DNA of 64,000 bases, from contig CBDCWO010000006.1 in NCBI GenBank assembly GCA_965223405.1, forward strand, positions 6,448,001 through 6,512,000. The letters are read 5' to 3'. Below the pieces are notes generated by a model, which saw nothing but the letters and a program-made list of their open reading frames with translations, did no database searches and was not told the DNA's origin. Shown here one piece after another: positions 53,302 to 63,763 of this stretch (its first letter is position 1; each line of letters begins with the position of its first letter). A program made the translations under genes and the position numbers. This DNA is from CBDCWO01 sp965223405. GTDB taxonomy: Bacteria; Bacteroidota; Bacteroidia; Chitinophagales; Saprospiraceae.

Positions 53302-54300
53302 TTACCTACTCACTTTTTTACGAATGTTAAATACATTTTCTTCCTTGACAATATCAGCCGGTATTGTTTTTACTAATAGAGTCATAGCTTCATCTAAGTC
53401 CTGTAACGGTATTGTAATTTGCAATACTTTATCAGCCAGTTCAGTATCTTCTATTTTGTATTTTAAATTATGACTCGATGCAAGTTGGTCAAGAACAGTC
53501 TTCAATGGAACCTTGTCAAAGGTCAAGAACCCATCCTTCCATGATGTTGGCGACTCTGTCACAATTGGTCTAGGGGCTGTTAGTTTGTTATTGACTGCCG
53601 AATAACGAAAGATCTCACCTGGCTGTAATCGAACAATATCATGGTCCGTGTTATCCATACTCACCAGCACCTTCCCTTCTTCAAGAAAAACGCTGGTTTC
53701 CTCCAAATGTGTATTCACATTAAAAATAGTACCCAACACCTCTACGACAAGATCATCTGTAACTACCTGAAACTTGGCGAGTGTATTTTCTTTTTTACGT
53801 ACTTTGAAGTATGCTTCTCCTTTTAAGAAGACCTTTCTCGTCGCTGATTCATCCCATAATGGAGCGTAACGTAATGTCGAATTTCCGTTCAAGGTAACTA
53901 TCGAACTATCAGGTAAAGTTATTTCCTTTACTTCACCGTAATCCGTTTGAGTTATGATAATATCATTTCCTGATAAGTATTGCGAGATCAAAATAATGCT
54001 CACCACAAAAAATAAAACTGCGGCCACCTTACCCAACCAAACTATTTTCTTTCTCCGATTATTGTAGTCCGATGTTGTAGCAGTTGATTGTTTTATAGAT
54101 TTAATTACTTGATTATGAATCTTTTTCTTGTTCACTATTGTATAGTGTGAATTAAGTTCTAATTGTTTAAATAGCTCAGACATTACCTCAGGCCCCGAAT
54201 TTTGGGGATCCTGCTTGATAAGATCCAGCAAGTGCTCCAATTCTTTCCGACTACACTCGTTATTAAAAAGTTTTATTAATAGTTCTTCTTTGCTTTGCAT
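53302..54300 (-). CDS. FecR family anti-sigma/signal transducer (locus 2)
   Basis: 332 residues. N-terminal cytosolic part, a transmembrane helix near 89-107 (VAAVLFFVVSIILISQYL), FecR domain (DYGEVKEITLPDSSIVTLNG, GEAYFKV, VEVLGTIFNVNTH), and DUF4974 (KTVLDQLASSHNLKYKIED). It is transcribed away from its sigma gene across a 211-bp divergent region and is followed by susC after a hairpin. Confidence 0.93.
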   Translation of the reverse strand: MQSKEELLIKLFNNECSRKELEHLLDLIKQDPQNSGPEVMSELFKQLELNSHYTIVNKKKIHNQVIKSIKQSTATTSDYNNRRKKIVWLGKVAAVLFFVVSIILISQYLSGNDIIITQTDYGEVKEITLPDSSIVTLNGNSTLRYAPLWDESATRKVFLKGEAYFKVRKKENTLAKFQVVTDDLVVEVLGTIFNVNTHLEETSVFLEEGKVLVSMDNTDHDIVRLQPGEIFRYSAVNNKLTAPRPIVTESPTSWKDGFLTFDKVPLKTVLDQLASSHNLKYKIEDTELADKVLQITIPLQDLDEAMTLLVKTIPADIVKEENVFNIRKKVSR

Positions 54301-54511
54301 CTAGTAAGGGTTACAGTTGTGATGTGTTTTAATCTAATTAAAGAATGGCTAGTTGATGACTAGTGGATATTACTTCCTACCTTCTCAATTATTCCACACA
54401 CCCTTATACCTGTTTGAAATTAAAAAAGGATTACTCCTAGCCATTATTATTTCAGATTATTTTCATTTTAATAATTTTTGATTTAGTTTTAAAAGAATAT
54501 TTCACCTATAA

Positions 54512-55111
54512 ATGTCATTTAAACCATCCGAATATCAACTACTTAAATCTCTTTCAAAGGGAGATACCAAGGCATTCAACTTAGTTTTTGACCTCTATTA
54601 TCAAGTGATTTATAATTTTTGTATTCGTTTCTTAAAACAGTCAACTCTAGCTGAAGAGGCTACCGCAGATGTTTTTATAACACTCTGGATGAGGAGAGAT
54701 ATTATCAATCCATCTATTGGGATTAAGCGTTTTCTTTATAAAGTTGCAAAAGATACTGCCTATGATTATTTAAAAAAGGTAGCTTCTAACAACCAATTAA
54801 AAACTCGATTTTTAGAAAAATTCTCAAAGAGGGATAATGAATATTCGATAGAATACGAGTACATTGAAAAAGAAAGATATGTCGCTCTCGAGAGTGTAAT
54901 CAATGATTTGCCCCCTAAAAGACAAACGGTTTTTAAACTGCGCTATTTTGAGGGTATGGATAATAGAACAATTGCCAAACAACTCAACATATCTCCAAAC
55001 ACCGTAAAGGTTCATTTGGTTAAAGCACGTCAATACCTCAGAGAGCATACCGATATACCTACAGCGCTCTCTCGCAGTTACATCGGATTAATCCTGCTTC
55101 TTGGATTGTGA
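54512..55111 (+). CDS. ECF RNA polymerase sigma factor (locus 2)
   Basis: 199 residues. Region 2 (LVFDLYYQVIYNFCIRFL, EEATADVFITLWMRR) and region 4 (DLPPKRQTVFKLRYFEGMDNRTIAKQLNISPNTVKVHL, shown by its two halves) are typical of FecI-like sigma factors. The C-terminal hydrophobic end (SRSYIGLILLLGL) is also typical of Bacteroidota members. It is divergent from fecR, unlike the colinear arrangement at locus 1. Confidence 0.93.
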   Translation: MSFKPSEYQLLKSLSKGDTKAFNLVFDLYYQVIYNFCIRFLKQSTLAEEATADVFITLWMRRDIINPSIGIKRFLYKVAKDTAYDYLKKVASNNQLKTRFLEKFSKRDNEYSIEYEYIEKERYVALESVINDLPPKRQTVFKLRYFEGMDNRTIAKQLNISPNTVKVHLVKARQYLREHTDIPTALSRSYIGLILLLGL

Positions 55112-55556
55112 TTTGTCTTTTCTTCATGTCACTCTATGTGCAAAAAATACATTTATATGCTCAAAACAATCAAGAATGCAACCTTTGATATGGGATACAT
55201 TGATCCTAGTAAAAAAAGCAACTCCGACCATTTCGTAAACTTTGGTAGAAATAATCCCAACATCCTCGACAGGTTTTGAAGTAAAAGTCCTAGCATAGGT
55301 AACATTTCTCTCCGTTCAAACACTTCATTACCATGAAGATGGACCACTTTGCTCGCTCATGAAGATTTTTCAAAAATCAACCCTTTTGTGCAAAATTTAC
55401 CATACCCTTATTGATATACAATATGTGGTGGAGGTATTATTCCAAGTTAACAAAGAATTGAATGAATATAGACACCTTATTCTTGGTCCAGTTCAGAAAT
55501 AGAAACCTGTAAAATAACTTAAATGCGATTCTTCATCATTACATCAAACAAGTTAT
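55112..55556. other. Intergenic region, no gene
   Basis: 445 bp between the sigma gene and the stop of the PKD-repeat gene. A 64-codon minus-strand frame at 55153-55347 is leucine-rich but has no recognisable motif or supported start, and I do not call it. No terminator hairpin was found by eye. Confidence 0.4.
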
Positions 55557-58500
55557 TCATCTCAACAAAGTCACATCTCCAAATAGCAGTACCGGTTCAT
55601 CAGTAAGCGGACAGATGTATTCCAGGTAATAGGCATAGACACCGGGAGGTTGTTCCAGACCGTTCACTTGGCCATCCCAACCCTGATCTTTGTTGGTTGT
55701 TTCGAAGAGCAAATTACCCCACCGGTTAAATACCTGGAAGATCGTAATATTCGGAATGGATGCATAAATTCGAAATTCATCATTAATACCATCTCCATTA
55801 GGAGTGAATATGTTTGGGATGCCAACTATGTCTTTGATACAATCCTTTGGAATTAATACCTGGACGGAATCGTTCATCTGACAGGATGTTGCGGAATTAG
55901 TAACAGTAAGATAGTATTTCATAGATTGATCTCCGATTACCACTGGATCGGGACAATTATAACAACTTAACCCTTCCGGAGGGCTCCAGTCATAGGAATA
56001 AATGGAACTGGTGTTCGTCAGGCTTATGTTCCGTACATCATCCAGGATAACCACTTGCGTAGGCACGGACACATTTGGTTTCGGTAATACCCGAACCACC
56101 GCATAGGCGGTATCTCCGGCACAGCCGGAAAGACTCCCCACTACCATGACATCTACACTGTTGGGCGGAACGACTTTGGCTTGATTTCGATCCGCAAATA
56201 GGACCCCATCATAAACCCATTCTACCGCGCTTATCATCCCTACTGCCGCAATATTTGCAGTATCTCCTACACATATTGTATCTCCAACTGCCCTGATTTC
56301 AGCCTTTTCAACCACGGAAATTAATACCGAATCGTGCAAGGTACATTTATCATTGTTTAACATCGCAAAGTAATAAGTATTTAATGCTGGTTGAAAAGTT
56401 CTGGTATTGGTACCATATTTTACATTTCCCGGATCCAACTCCCAGAAAATATCTCCAGGACCTGAAGCCGTCAATTGGACAGATCCACCCAAACAGGTAA
56501 AAGTATCTACTCCCAGGTCCAAATCAGCACCGGTCAATACATTTACTCTGATGCTATCATAAATCAGGCATCCGGTAGAATCCACGGAACTAACCACATA
56601 GTTAGTACTCGAACTTGGCTGAGCCACAGGATCGTTGCAATAACTGCAGGATAGACCATCAGCTACATGCCAAAATGGATCCAATCCAGCGACCTCCAAC
56701 TGTACTGTATCACCCAGGCAAATGGTTCGATCTGAGCCGACAATAGACCGGGTCCCCCGAACCAAAATATCCAAGGTATCCGTTAAAGTGCAGCCGACCT
56801 GGTTCGAAACTCGAACGATATAGGATTTATCCTCTAATGGTGATGCAATGGGGTTTTTACACCGATCGTAACAATTAAGACCAGCGATACTGGAATCCCA
56901 TTGAAAAACTAGTTGCGAGGTGTCTCCAACACTTATTAATTGAGTAAAATCACCATTGCATATTACGGAATCGTATTGAAATTCAACTTGAGGAACAGAA
57001 TCACCAAGGAAGTAAACCGCTACCGTATCTTGAAAACTGCAGCCGTTTTGATGAGTTGCTGTTACATAATATGATCTTTCCTCTTTAACAGTAATCGTAG
57101 ATTGATCACATGAATTACATGGAGGTGTCGATTCATGACTCCAATGAAATATAACATTTTTGAGATTTGGTTTTACCAATGGAGCTTCCAAAGTGATGGT
57201 TTCACCGAAACATGTTTTCAATGAATCGGGAAGCTCCAAAACCGCATTTTCCAACACTTCCAGATTATGAAAGATACTGTCAGAACATCCAAACTCAGTA
57301 GTAACCTTTTGCTTTATCACATGTTGACCTTCCGGGAATGTCTGACTTACAAAAATTCCAGTCGTATCAAATATAGGATTTGCCGACCACTGTACACTAA
57401 ATTGACTCGAGTCCAATACACTGGATGTATCTCTCATTCGCAGCGGAAATGGATCACACCCTAATGGATTCGAAATTACTCCTCCGACCTGGGGCAAGTA
57501 CCCGATTCCCAGAGCCTGCTCCAAATAAAACGTATCCTTACAATACTGGTGTTCGGCGGTTACTAATAGGTCATACCATCCGAGACGATCCAGATTAAAT
57601 TCAGGTTCTACTTTGGTGCTACTCAAGGTAGTGTCCGCATGAATAAGGTTCCAGTTCCAGCTATCGATACGGTGGGTTGAAGAGGTAAGATTATAGGCTA
57701 ATACCTTGTTGTTCAACGAACCACAGAAACTGGTATTTGATAAGTCCGAATCCAAAGTAAGTTCATTGACCCGTACCACCTGCTGCGGCAACGGTCTCAG
57801 GCAACCCAGGCTGTCTTCGAGTACCAATACCGGACGGAAAGTTCCTCCCTGAGGATAAACATAACTTTGTTGAAAATTTTGAACTGCCGCCGGAAATGTA
57901 TCCACTAGCCCAGTACCGTAATCCCAAAACAAGGAATAAGGCCCATCCAGCTGTCCGCTTACATGAACAGTAACCGGAGCACAGGTAGGTTCAATGGTAA
58001 ATTCGATATTCCCGGTAGGTCCACCAATGGTCAGTGCTCCATTCCTGACCAGGGTATCAACACATCCATCCACATGACCGGCTACCAATGTAATATCGTA
58101 AACCCCCGGATCTGTGATTAAATGAAAGGATGTATCCATTGTCACAAATCCACTCCCATCGCCAAAATTCCATTCAAAGTTAGAAGCATTTTGAGAGGTA
58201 TTAATAGGGCTTAACTCGTATGGAGGGCAGAAGATGTAATTGGTATCAAGCTGAAAAGCAGGTATTGGATCGGCAATTAGTAGGGTATCTCCGACAAAGG
58301 TATTTACACATCCATGTAGGTCTGATACGGTTAATGAGGGTACAAAATATCCTTCTGTTTTATATAAGTAGGTAAAAACGGTGTCATTTGCCGTCTCGGT
58401 ATCTCCATTTCCGAATTCCCATAAATAAGTAAGACCTTCCCCCTTGGAATCATGAATAAACTCGATTTCGCGAGAAGTGCAAGCTAGGCTATCGGTAGTA

Positions 58501-61097
58501 AATAATGCTAAAGCCTGGTGAACATCAATAGCAATTGATGCTGAATCACTACAGCCCCAATCATTTTCTACCATAAGGGAAATATGTTGGTCCTCATTTT
58601 CATCAATTATCCAACTTCTGCCGATTTCATCAGTATAATCTCCATTAAATTCCCATGCGTAGGCTGTGATCTGTCCATAAAAACTGCTAGAACTTTCTGT
58701 TAATAAGATGGTATCACCAACACAGGCATTTTGTTTGTTGACCCCAATATTGGATTGGATTTGATTAATTCTGAGACTATCGGAAATTCTGAGGGTATCC
58801 TTGCATCCGTTCATATCGGTAATTGCAGCATAGATAGGTGCATAAATTCCAGGATTTCGAAAAATGATATTTGCCCCGTTATTCACTGAATTAATTTCAC
58901 CAGTTCCATCCACGATGTATTGGACCAAATCGATGTCCTGGAAAGTTCCTCTTGCTTCCGCAATGAAGGGGGTACATCCGGTTGTGGTCTCAATGGACAA
59001 ATCAATACTGGGATCTGCAATCACAATAGTTTCCTGGAAAAAATGCTGACAATCACTTCGACTATTAAATACTTCAAGTATGACTTCATAGGTACCTGGT
59101 CCTGGATAGATGAATTTAGGATGAATTTCACTTTGTACACTTTGGGAGGAGTCTGCAAATCCGAAATCCCAGATCAATGAGTCGTAACCCACCGAGGCGT
59201 TCTGGAAATTCACCACTCCCGACAGACAATCAAATTCATAAGTAAATAAGGCTTGAGGTATTAACACTTCAATAGTATCAGGATGATCTGCACTATTGGG
59301 GCATCCATTATAAAATCCGGTTAGTTTAGTCGTATAATTTCCAGGTTCGTCGAAGTGCTTAAGGGGATTTTGTTGATGGGATGTGGTTCCATCGCTGAAC
59401 TCCCAAAACCAGGAATTGACCGTCGAATCGCTTAGGTCCTGAAACTGAATTTCCTGATCCACACAAGCCAAGGTGCCACTAAATTCATAATCAACTTGTG
59501 GGATCGTGCCGGCCTGAGCAAAATCTGGAATACGGATACTATCAACACAACCCGTTGAATTGGCAGCTGCATAAATAAGATCATATTTTCCCGGGGTAGT
59601 TAAAGTAAAATTAATGTCCGGTCTGGCAAATTCAAGTGTCGTATCGCCCTCGAATATCCAAAGCCAGTCTATTACAGGTGTCAGAGAGGAACTATTGTCT
59701 TCAGCGGTCACTTCAAGCGGAACACATCCACTTACTGTTCCGGTAACATTTACCTTAAACTCAAAGATGTGCAAAGTATCTACTACAACTTGATGAGAAC
59801 ATCCATCATCAGTATTGGCTGTCAGAGAAATAGGAAATTTACCATACTCAGTATATCGATGAACCGGGTTAAAATCTGTGGAGGTATTCCCATCCCCAAA
59901 ATCCCATAAATAGGAGTCCGCTCCGGATGATAAATTGGAAAAAGGCACATCATATGGCAGTGTACATGCCAAAGTGCGACTGAGAGCATAATTGGCGGTA
60001 GGAGTACCAAAAACGGTAATCGACCGGTCAAATGATTCCGTGATCCAACATCCCCTGACCAATCTACTTAAAGTAGGCTGAAAAACACCCTCCGCATTAT
60101 AAGTGTATTGTGGATTTTTTTCAAATGCCAGGTCGCCATTTCCGAAATCCCACACGATGCTGTCCGGTCGGATCCTTGAATGATCAGTAAACTGAATGGT
60201 AAGCGGCATACATCCCGAAGTGGTATCCACATCAAACGTAACCTGATGTGAACTTCGGACCACATCCTTATGGACAACCGTATCGCGACAGCCAGCTGAA
60301 TTAACGGCAGATAACGTGACATCATAATCGTCATTGTCATCGTATTGAATAATTGGAGGATTCGGACCGTTGAAGGTTTGGCCATTACCAAAATCCCAGG
60401 AATAGAAAGTTTGTGGATCAATGCGATCCAGTTGATACGAAGTAAAATGAGGTAGTGCTCCGCAAATCTCAGGATCGGATACTACAATGTCCAAATTGGG
60501 AGGGTCTATTACCTGAATGTAACCAGACTTGGTCAATGTTCCGGTACAACCTTTGTCGTCCTTAATCGTTAATGAAATTCCATAAGATCCACCGTCCGGA
60601 TAGGAAGAAGTAACCGTAGGGATCGTGCCGTCAGAAGTAACCGTACCAGCGCTTCCTCCCACTTTCCAAATGAACTGCGTGATTTTACCATTAGGAGAAA
60701 ATGCAGTTTCACTAAAAGAAGTACGGTCTCCGGCACATAAGACTGTATCATTTGCTGAAAAATCTATGGTGAGCTCTTCGTATACAATAATGTAGTCGTC
60801 AATACATTTTGTACCGGTATTGCCTAAGTTATCCTTTACCGTCAAACATACCTTATATTTACCGGGATTTCCAAAGATCCGGGAAGGATTTTGCCGACGA
60901 ACTTTGGAGCCGCCGATATCCCACTCCCAACTAATAATAGCGCCCGCTGTTGATTTGGATTTATCGGAGAAATTGGATTGAACGAAGCCACAACCGCTTC
61001 TTTTAGAAACGGAAAAATCCACTGTAATCTGGCCAAATCCGCCCAGGCCATTAAACATCAGAACAATCCACAAACCATATTGTAAAACTACCTTCAT
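55557..61097 (-). CDS. Giant PKD-repeat surface protein with T9SS CHU_C C-terminal domain
   Basis: 1846 residues with a signal peptide ending near GFGQ. About a dozen PKD-type modules are visible by their W-x-F-G-(D/N)-G motifs (YSWDFGNGQ, YLWDFGDGN, FEWNFGDGS). Four consecutive later modules carry a Cys pair motif (PPCNSCDQS, LNCYDRCKNP, LSCSYCNDP, LSCYNCPDP). The C-terminal ~85 residues (IFTPNGDGINDEFRIYA...QVFNRWGNLLFET) are the gliding-motility-associated CHU_C domain used for type IX secretion and surface display. Likely an adhesin or gliding-associated surface protein; the ligand is unknown. It stands alone. Confidence 0.92.
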   Translation of the reverse strand: MKVVLQYGLWIVLMFNGLGGFGQITVDFSVSKRSGCGFVQSNFSDKSKSTAGAIISWEWDIGGSKVRRQNPSRIFGNPGKYKVCLTVKDNLGNTGTKCIDDYIIVYEELTIDFSANDTVLCAGDRTSFSETAFSPNGKITQFIWKVGGSAGTVTSDGTIPTVTSSYPDGGSYGISLTIKDDKGCTGTLTKSGYIQVIDPPNLDIVVSDPEICGALPHFTSYQLDRIDPQTFYSWDFGNGQTFNGPNPPIIQYDDNDDYDVTLSAVNSAGCRDTVVHKDVVRSSHQVTFDVDTTSGCMPLTIQFTDHSRIRPDSIVWDFGNGDLAFEKNPQYTYNAEGVFQPTLSRLVRGCWITESFDRSITVFGTPTANYALSRTLACTLPYDVPFSNLSSGADSYLWDFGDGNTSTDFNPVHRYTEYGKFPISLTANTDDGCSHQVVVDTLHIFEFKVNVTGTVSGCVPLEVTAEDNSSSLTPVIDWLWIFEGDTTLEFARPDINFTLTTPGKYDLIYAAANSTGCVDSIRIPDFAQAGTIPQVDYEFSGTLACVDQEIQFQDLSDSTVNSWFWEFSDGTTSHQQNPLKHFDEPGNYTTKLTGFYNGCPNSADHPDTIEVLIPQALFTYEFDCLSGVVNFQNASVGYDSLIWDFGFADSSQSVQSEIHPKFIYPGPGTYEVILEVFNSRSDCQHFFQETIVIADPSIDLSIETTTGCTPFIAEARGTFQDIDLVQYIVDGTGEINSVNNGANIIFRNPGIYAPIYAAITDMNGCKDTLRISDSLRINQIQSNIGVNKQNACVGDTILLTESSSSFYGQITAYAWEFNGDYTDEIGRSWIIDENEDQHISLMVENDWGCSDSASIAIDVHQALALFTTDSLACTSREIEFIHDSKGEGLTYLWEFGNGDTETANDTVFTYLYKTEGYFVPSLTVSDLHGCVNTFVGDTLLIADPIPAFQLDTNYIFCPPYELSPINTSQNASNFEWNFGDGSGFVTMDTSFHLITDPGVYDITLVAGHVDGCVDTLVRNGALTIGGPTGNIEFTIEPTCAPVTVHVSGQLDGPYSLFWDYGTGLVDTFPAAVQNFQQSYVYPQGGTFRPVLVLEDSLGCLRPLPQQVVRVNELTLDSDLSNTSFCGSLNNKVLAYNLTSSTHRIDSWNWNLIHADTTLSSTKVEPEFNLDRLGWYDLLVTAEHQYCKDTFYLEQALGIGYLPQVGGVISNPLGCDPFPLRMRDTSSVLDSSQFSVQWSANPIFDTTGIFVSQTFPEGQHVIKQKVTTEFGCSDSIFHNLEVLENAVLELPDSLKTCFGETITLEAPLVKPNLKNVIFHWSHESTPPCNSCDQSTITVKEERSYYVTATHQNGCSFQDTVAVYFLGDSVPQVEFQYDSVICNGDFTQLISVGDTSQLVFQWDSSIAGLNCYDRCKNPIASPLEDKSYIVRVSNQVGCTLTDTLDILVRGTRSIVGSDRTICLGDTVQLEVAGLDPFWHVADGLSCSYCNDPVAQPSSSTNYVVSSVDSTGCLIYDSIRVNVLTGADLDLGVDTFTCLGGSVQLTASGPGDIFWELDPGNVKYGTNTRTFQPALNTYYFAMLNNDKCTLHDSVLISVVEKAEIRAVGDTICVGDTANIAAVGMISAVEWVYDGVLFADRNQAKVVPPNSVDVMVVGSLSGCAGDTAYAVVRVLPKPNVSVPTQVVILDDVRNISLTNTSSIYSYDWSPPEGLSCYNCPDPVVIGDQSMKYYLTVTNSATSCQMNDSVQVLIPKDCIKDIVGIPNIFTPNGDGINDEFRIYASIPNITIFQVFNRWGNLLFETTNKDQGWDGQVNGLEQPPGVYAYYLEYICPLTDEPVLLFGDVTLLR

Positions 61098-61313
61098 AAA
61101 CTTACTACATCAACAATAGCCACCAAATTATTCGAGACTACTTCATAGGATTGTAAAAAAAAGGGCTAAAACTTTGCCAAATAATGACAATCAGGATTGG
61201 ATTTCGTTAAATAAAACAGGCTTTAATAGCTCTATGCTAAGACGAAATTACTAGTTTCAAACCATATTTTGACGATTTTATTATAATTAATCTGGAATTT
61301 AATAGTTGAAGAA

Positions 61314-61922
61314 TTGATAAAAGTTGCTATTACCGGAGGGATTGGCGCAGGTAAGTCACTAGCTACAGAAATACTTAAACTGTTAGGAACACCAGTATAT
61401 CATGCTGACATTGAAGCTAAAAGGCTGATGACATTCAACCCGAGCTTGAAGCAAAAAATTCATAAGCTATTTGGCCCCAAGACTTACCTCCCCGATGGGA
61501 ATTTGAATCGTCCGTGGTTGGCACAGCAGATTTTTCAGGAAAACTCCTTATTAAACCAAATGAACGCGATAGTTCATCCTGTGGTGTATGAGGATCTCGA
61601 GCATTGGTTCGTTCTAAAATCAGACTTTCCCTATGCGGTGTACGAATCGGCTTTAGTTTCTACTGAACACAAAAATAAATTAGTGGATTTAGTCATTACG
61701 GTATATTGCCCTGAAAAAATTAGAGTGCAACGGGTAATGAACCGGGATGGTATTACCAAAGAAAAAGTCTTGGATAGAGTCTCAAAACAACGGAAATATG
61801 AAGTAATGCAAATTCAAGCCGCTGATTTTCTGATAATCAATCACGATATTTCTTTGATCAAGCAGGTATATGCCATTCATGACTATTTGATTTCAAAAAA
61901 GCTTCCACCCTCCGAGACATAA
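61314..61922 (+). CDS. coaE: Dephospho-CoA kinase
   Basis: 202 residues; phosphorylates dephospho-CoA in the last step of CoA synthesis. The P-loop GGIGAGKS is at residues 8-15, HADIEAKRLM follows as in the family, and the lid/CoA region includes VYESALVSTEHKN and RVMNRDGITKEKVLDRVSKQ. The start is TTG at 61314; no upstream ATG fits the P-loop's conserved distance from the N-terminus, so TTG is probably genuine. Its 3' end overlaps the DUF3010 gene tail to tail by 30 bp. Confidence 0.93.
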   Translation: MIKVAITGGIGAGKSLATEILKLLGTPVYHADIEAKRLMTFNPSLKQKIHKLFGPKTYLPDGNLNRPWLAQQIFQENSLLNQMNAIVHPVVYEDLEHWFVLKSDFPYAVYESALVSTEHKNKLVDLVITVYCPEKIRVQRVMNRDGITKEKVLDRVSKQRKYEVMQIQAADFLIINHDISLIKQVYAIHDYLISKKLPPSET

Positions 61923-62309
61923 GGCCACCTTTAATGCTTCGATTTGATATGAATTAATTCCCGATGTATCAATGGATTGGTCTTTTAACTTAGCCCTAAT
62001 GGTTGGAGCTGAAATGATCTCCACCGGAAAGTTCATGGTCTGAATGATACCTTCCATTTTAAAGGAAGTTGGCCCACCGGCAAACTTGCCCCTGGTTTGT
62101 CTGCCTTTGATACCTATTTTGTCAAAATGGTGTTTGGCAAAGAATTTTTCGATCGCCGTAAGGAAGGTTTTGACATCCGATTGATTTCCTGAGTCATTAA
62201 ATTTTATTTTTTTCATCTCCGGCGATAGATATCGGTATTCTCCATTGCTGATTTCAATACTCACGAGGATTACTTCGCTTCCCTTTAATTCCAGTCCGCA
62301 ATATTTCAT
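61893..62309 (-). CDS. DUF3010 family protein
   Basis: 138 residues beginning MKYCGLELKGSEVILVSIEI, the typical DUF3010 opening, with KIGIKGRQTRGKFAGGPTSF in the middle. The pattern of an N-terminal strand pair plus late acidic/amide residues resembles an RNase H/RuvC-like fold, but catalytic activity is not shown for the family. Convergent with coaE and overlapping it by 30 bp. Confidence 0.8.
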   Translation of the reverse strand: MKYCGLELKGSEVILVSIEISNGEYRYLSPEMKKIKFNDSGNQSDVKTFLTAIEKFFAKHHFDKIGIKGRQTRGKFAGGPTSFKMEGIIQTMNFPVEIISAPTIRAKLKDQSIDTSGINSYQIEALKVALCLGGWKLF

Positions 62310-62857
62310 ATAAAAAGTAGGGTTATTAAATTATCGTAAACTTACAATCCGTCTGACTACATTTTTTCAGCCAGATCCAAATTGTTATTCTGTAAGTTAA
62401 TAAAATAAGGGTTAGATATAAAAGGCAAGTGTTTTTGGAAATAAACAGTATAACTTTAGGGTTTCGGGTGAGCAAATAATATTTGGTATCATTTCAAGCA
62501 TTCTTTTAAATGTCCATTCCGGGAGAGGGCTCACTAGTGAGTTTACTCTGAAAAGTATTGGTTTGTTAATCCGATAAAAAATTACTCAATAATATTTTGC
62601 TTTAGCCCTATTGCGCACCAAATATTTACATTTCATGCTATTGATTTTAACAGGTGCGCTAGTGGTTTAAGAACGAAGTAATGGGAGGTTAGAATAAATG
62701 ATAGTCCATTATTCTTAACCTCAAAGTATTTAAGTTGGTGGGTAAATTCTTATTTTGTATTATTGAGCTCATTGCAACAATATGTTTTTAGATCTTGTGA
62801 ATTAATCTAAAACACTTTTTCCTCAACTTATTTATCACAAAATATAAAAAAGAAAAA
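62310..62857. other. Intergenic region, no gene
   Basis: 548 bp between divergent genes (DUF3010 on minus, methyltransferase on plus). It must hold both promoters. I found no complete TTTG/TAnnTTTG pair and no RNA gene; the last 30 bases before the methyltransferase are A-rich, as is common for Bacteroidota leaders without a Shine-Dalgarno site. Confidence 0.4.
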
Positions 62858-63763
62858 ATGGCAGAACAAAAGGATATGGATTTTACCTATACTACGATTG
62901 ATAAAATATTCAGGTTGAGCATGGGAGATTCCGGAGATTATAGTGGTGCCAAGTATGATGGAGATTTTTCGATGTCTCTTGAAGAAGCTCAAAGGGCCAA
63001 ACATAAGTTTATTGCAGACAGTCTCAATATCAAAAAAGGGAGTAAAGTATTGGACATGGCTTGCGGTTGGGGACCGTTCTCCAAATATATCACCGAGGAA
63101 AGAGGCGCAACCAGCATAGGCTTAACCTTATCACAAGGACAAGCCGATGCCTGCCAGGCTAATGGACTAAATGTATTAGTTAAGGATTGTCGCTACGTAA
63201 CCCCAGAAGATTTTGGAATGTTTGATGCCATAACCTGTATCGGTGGGCTGGAGCATTTTTGTTCGGTCGAAGAATGGCAAGCTGGAAAACAGGAACAGGT
63301 ATATCGGGATTTCTTCGAAGTTTTAAATAACCTGCTACCCAAAGGAGGCAGATTTTATATGCAAACTATGACTTTCAGCAAAAATATGATTCCTTTTGAA
63401 GAATTTGATATCAATGCCAAAGAAGGTTCGGCTCCACATGTACTTGCTCTTATGGTTAAAGAATTTCCAGGATCATGGTTGCCCTATGGACCGGAAATGG
63501 TAATTAGAAATGCGGAACCACATTTTAAACTTATATCCAAAAGTAGTGGTAGATTGGATTATATTGAGACCATTGGGCAGTGGAGAAAAAAATTTAGACA
63601 ATTTAATCTAAAAAAATATTTACTATACCTCTCTCTCGTTCCTAAATATCTGACAGATAAGGAATTCAGGCATCAGGTAGCCATCTTTAGGGTGAGTCCT
63701 AACCGCGTCTGTTTTGAAAAAGAGATTATGGATCATTACAGATTGGTCTTTGAAAAGGTTTGA
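62858..63763 (+). CDS. Class I SAM-dependent methyltransferase, cyclopropane-fatty-acid-synthase-like
   Basis: 301 residues. SAM-binding motif I is VLDMACGWG at 64-72, followed by GATSIGLTLSQGQADAC, the pattern seen in the CFA synthase/mycolic acid methyltransferase group, and ITCIGGLEHFCSVEEW with the GLEH segment typical of that group. The N-terminus is shorter than in true CFA synthases. It probably methylates a lipid or small molecule; the substrate is not identifiable. It stands alone. Confidence 0.85.
   Translation: MAEQKDMDFTYTTIDKIFRLSMGDSGDYSGAKYDGDFSMSLEEAQRAKHKFIADSLNIKKGSKVLDMACGWGPFSKYITEERGATSIGLTLSQGQADACQANGLNVLVKDCRYVTPEDFGMFDAITCIGGLEHFCSVEEWQAGKQEQVYRDFFEVLNNLLPKGGRFYMQTMTFSKNMIPFEEFDINAKEGSAPHVLALMVKEFPGSWLPYGPEMVIRNAEPHFKLISKSSGRLDYIETIGQWRKKFRQFNLKKYLLYLSLVPKYLTDKEFRHQVAIFRVSPNRVCFEKEIMDHYRLVFEKV

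Noticed and set aside
33159..54300. Classical polysaccharide utilisation loci
   Set aside because: SusC/SusD pairs are clear, but no glycoside hydrolase, polysaccharide lyase or sulfatase gene is present in the window, so a polysaccharide substrate is not supported.
55153..55347. 64-codon minus-strand leucine-rich frame
   Set aside because: No motif, no supported start, and it lies in an intergenic gap; chance frame more likely.
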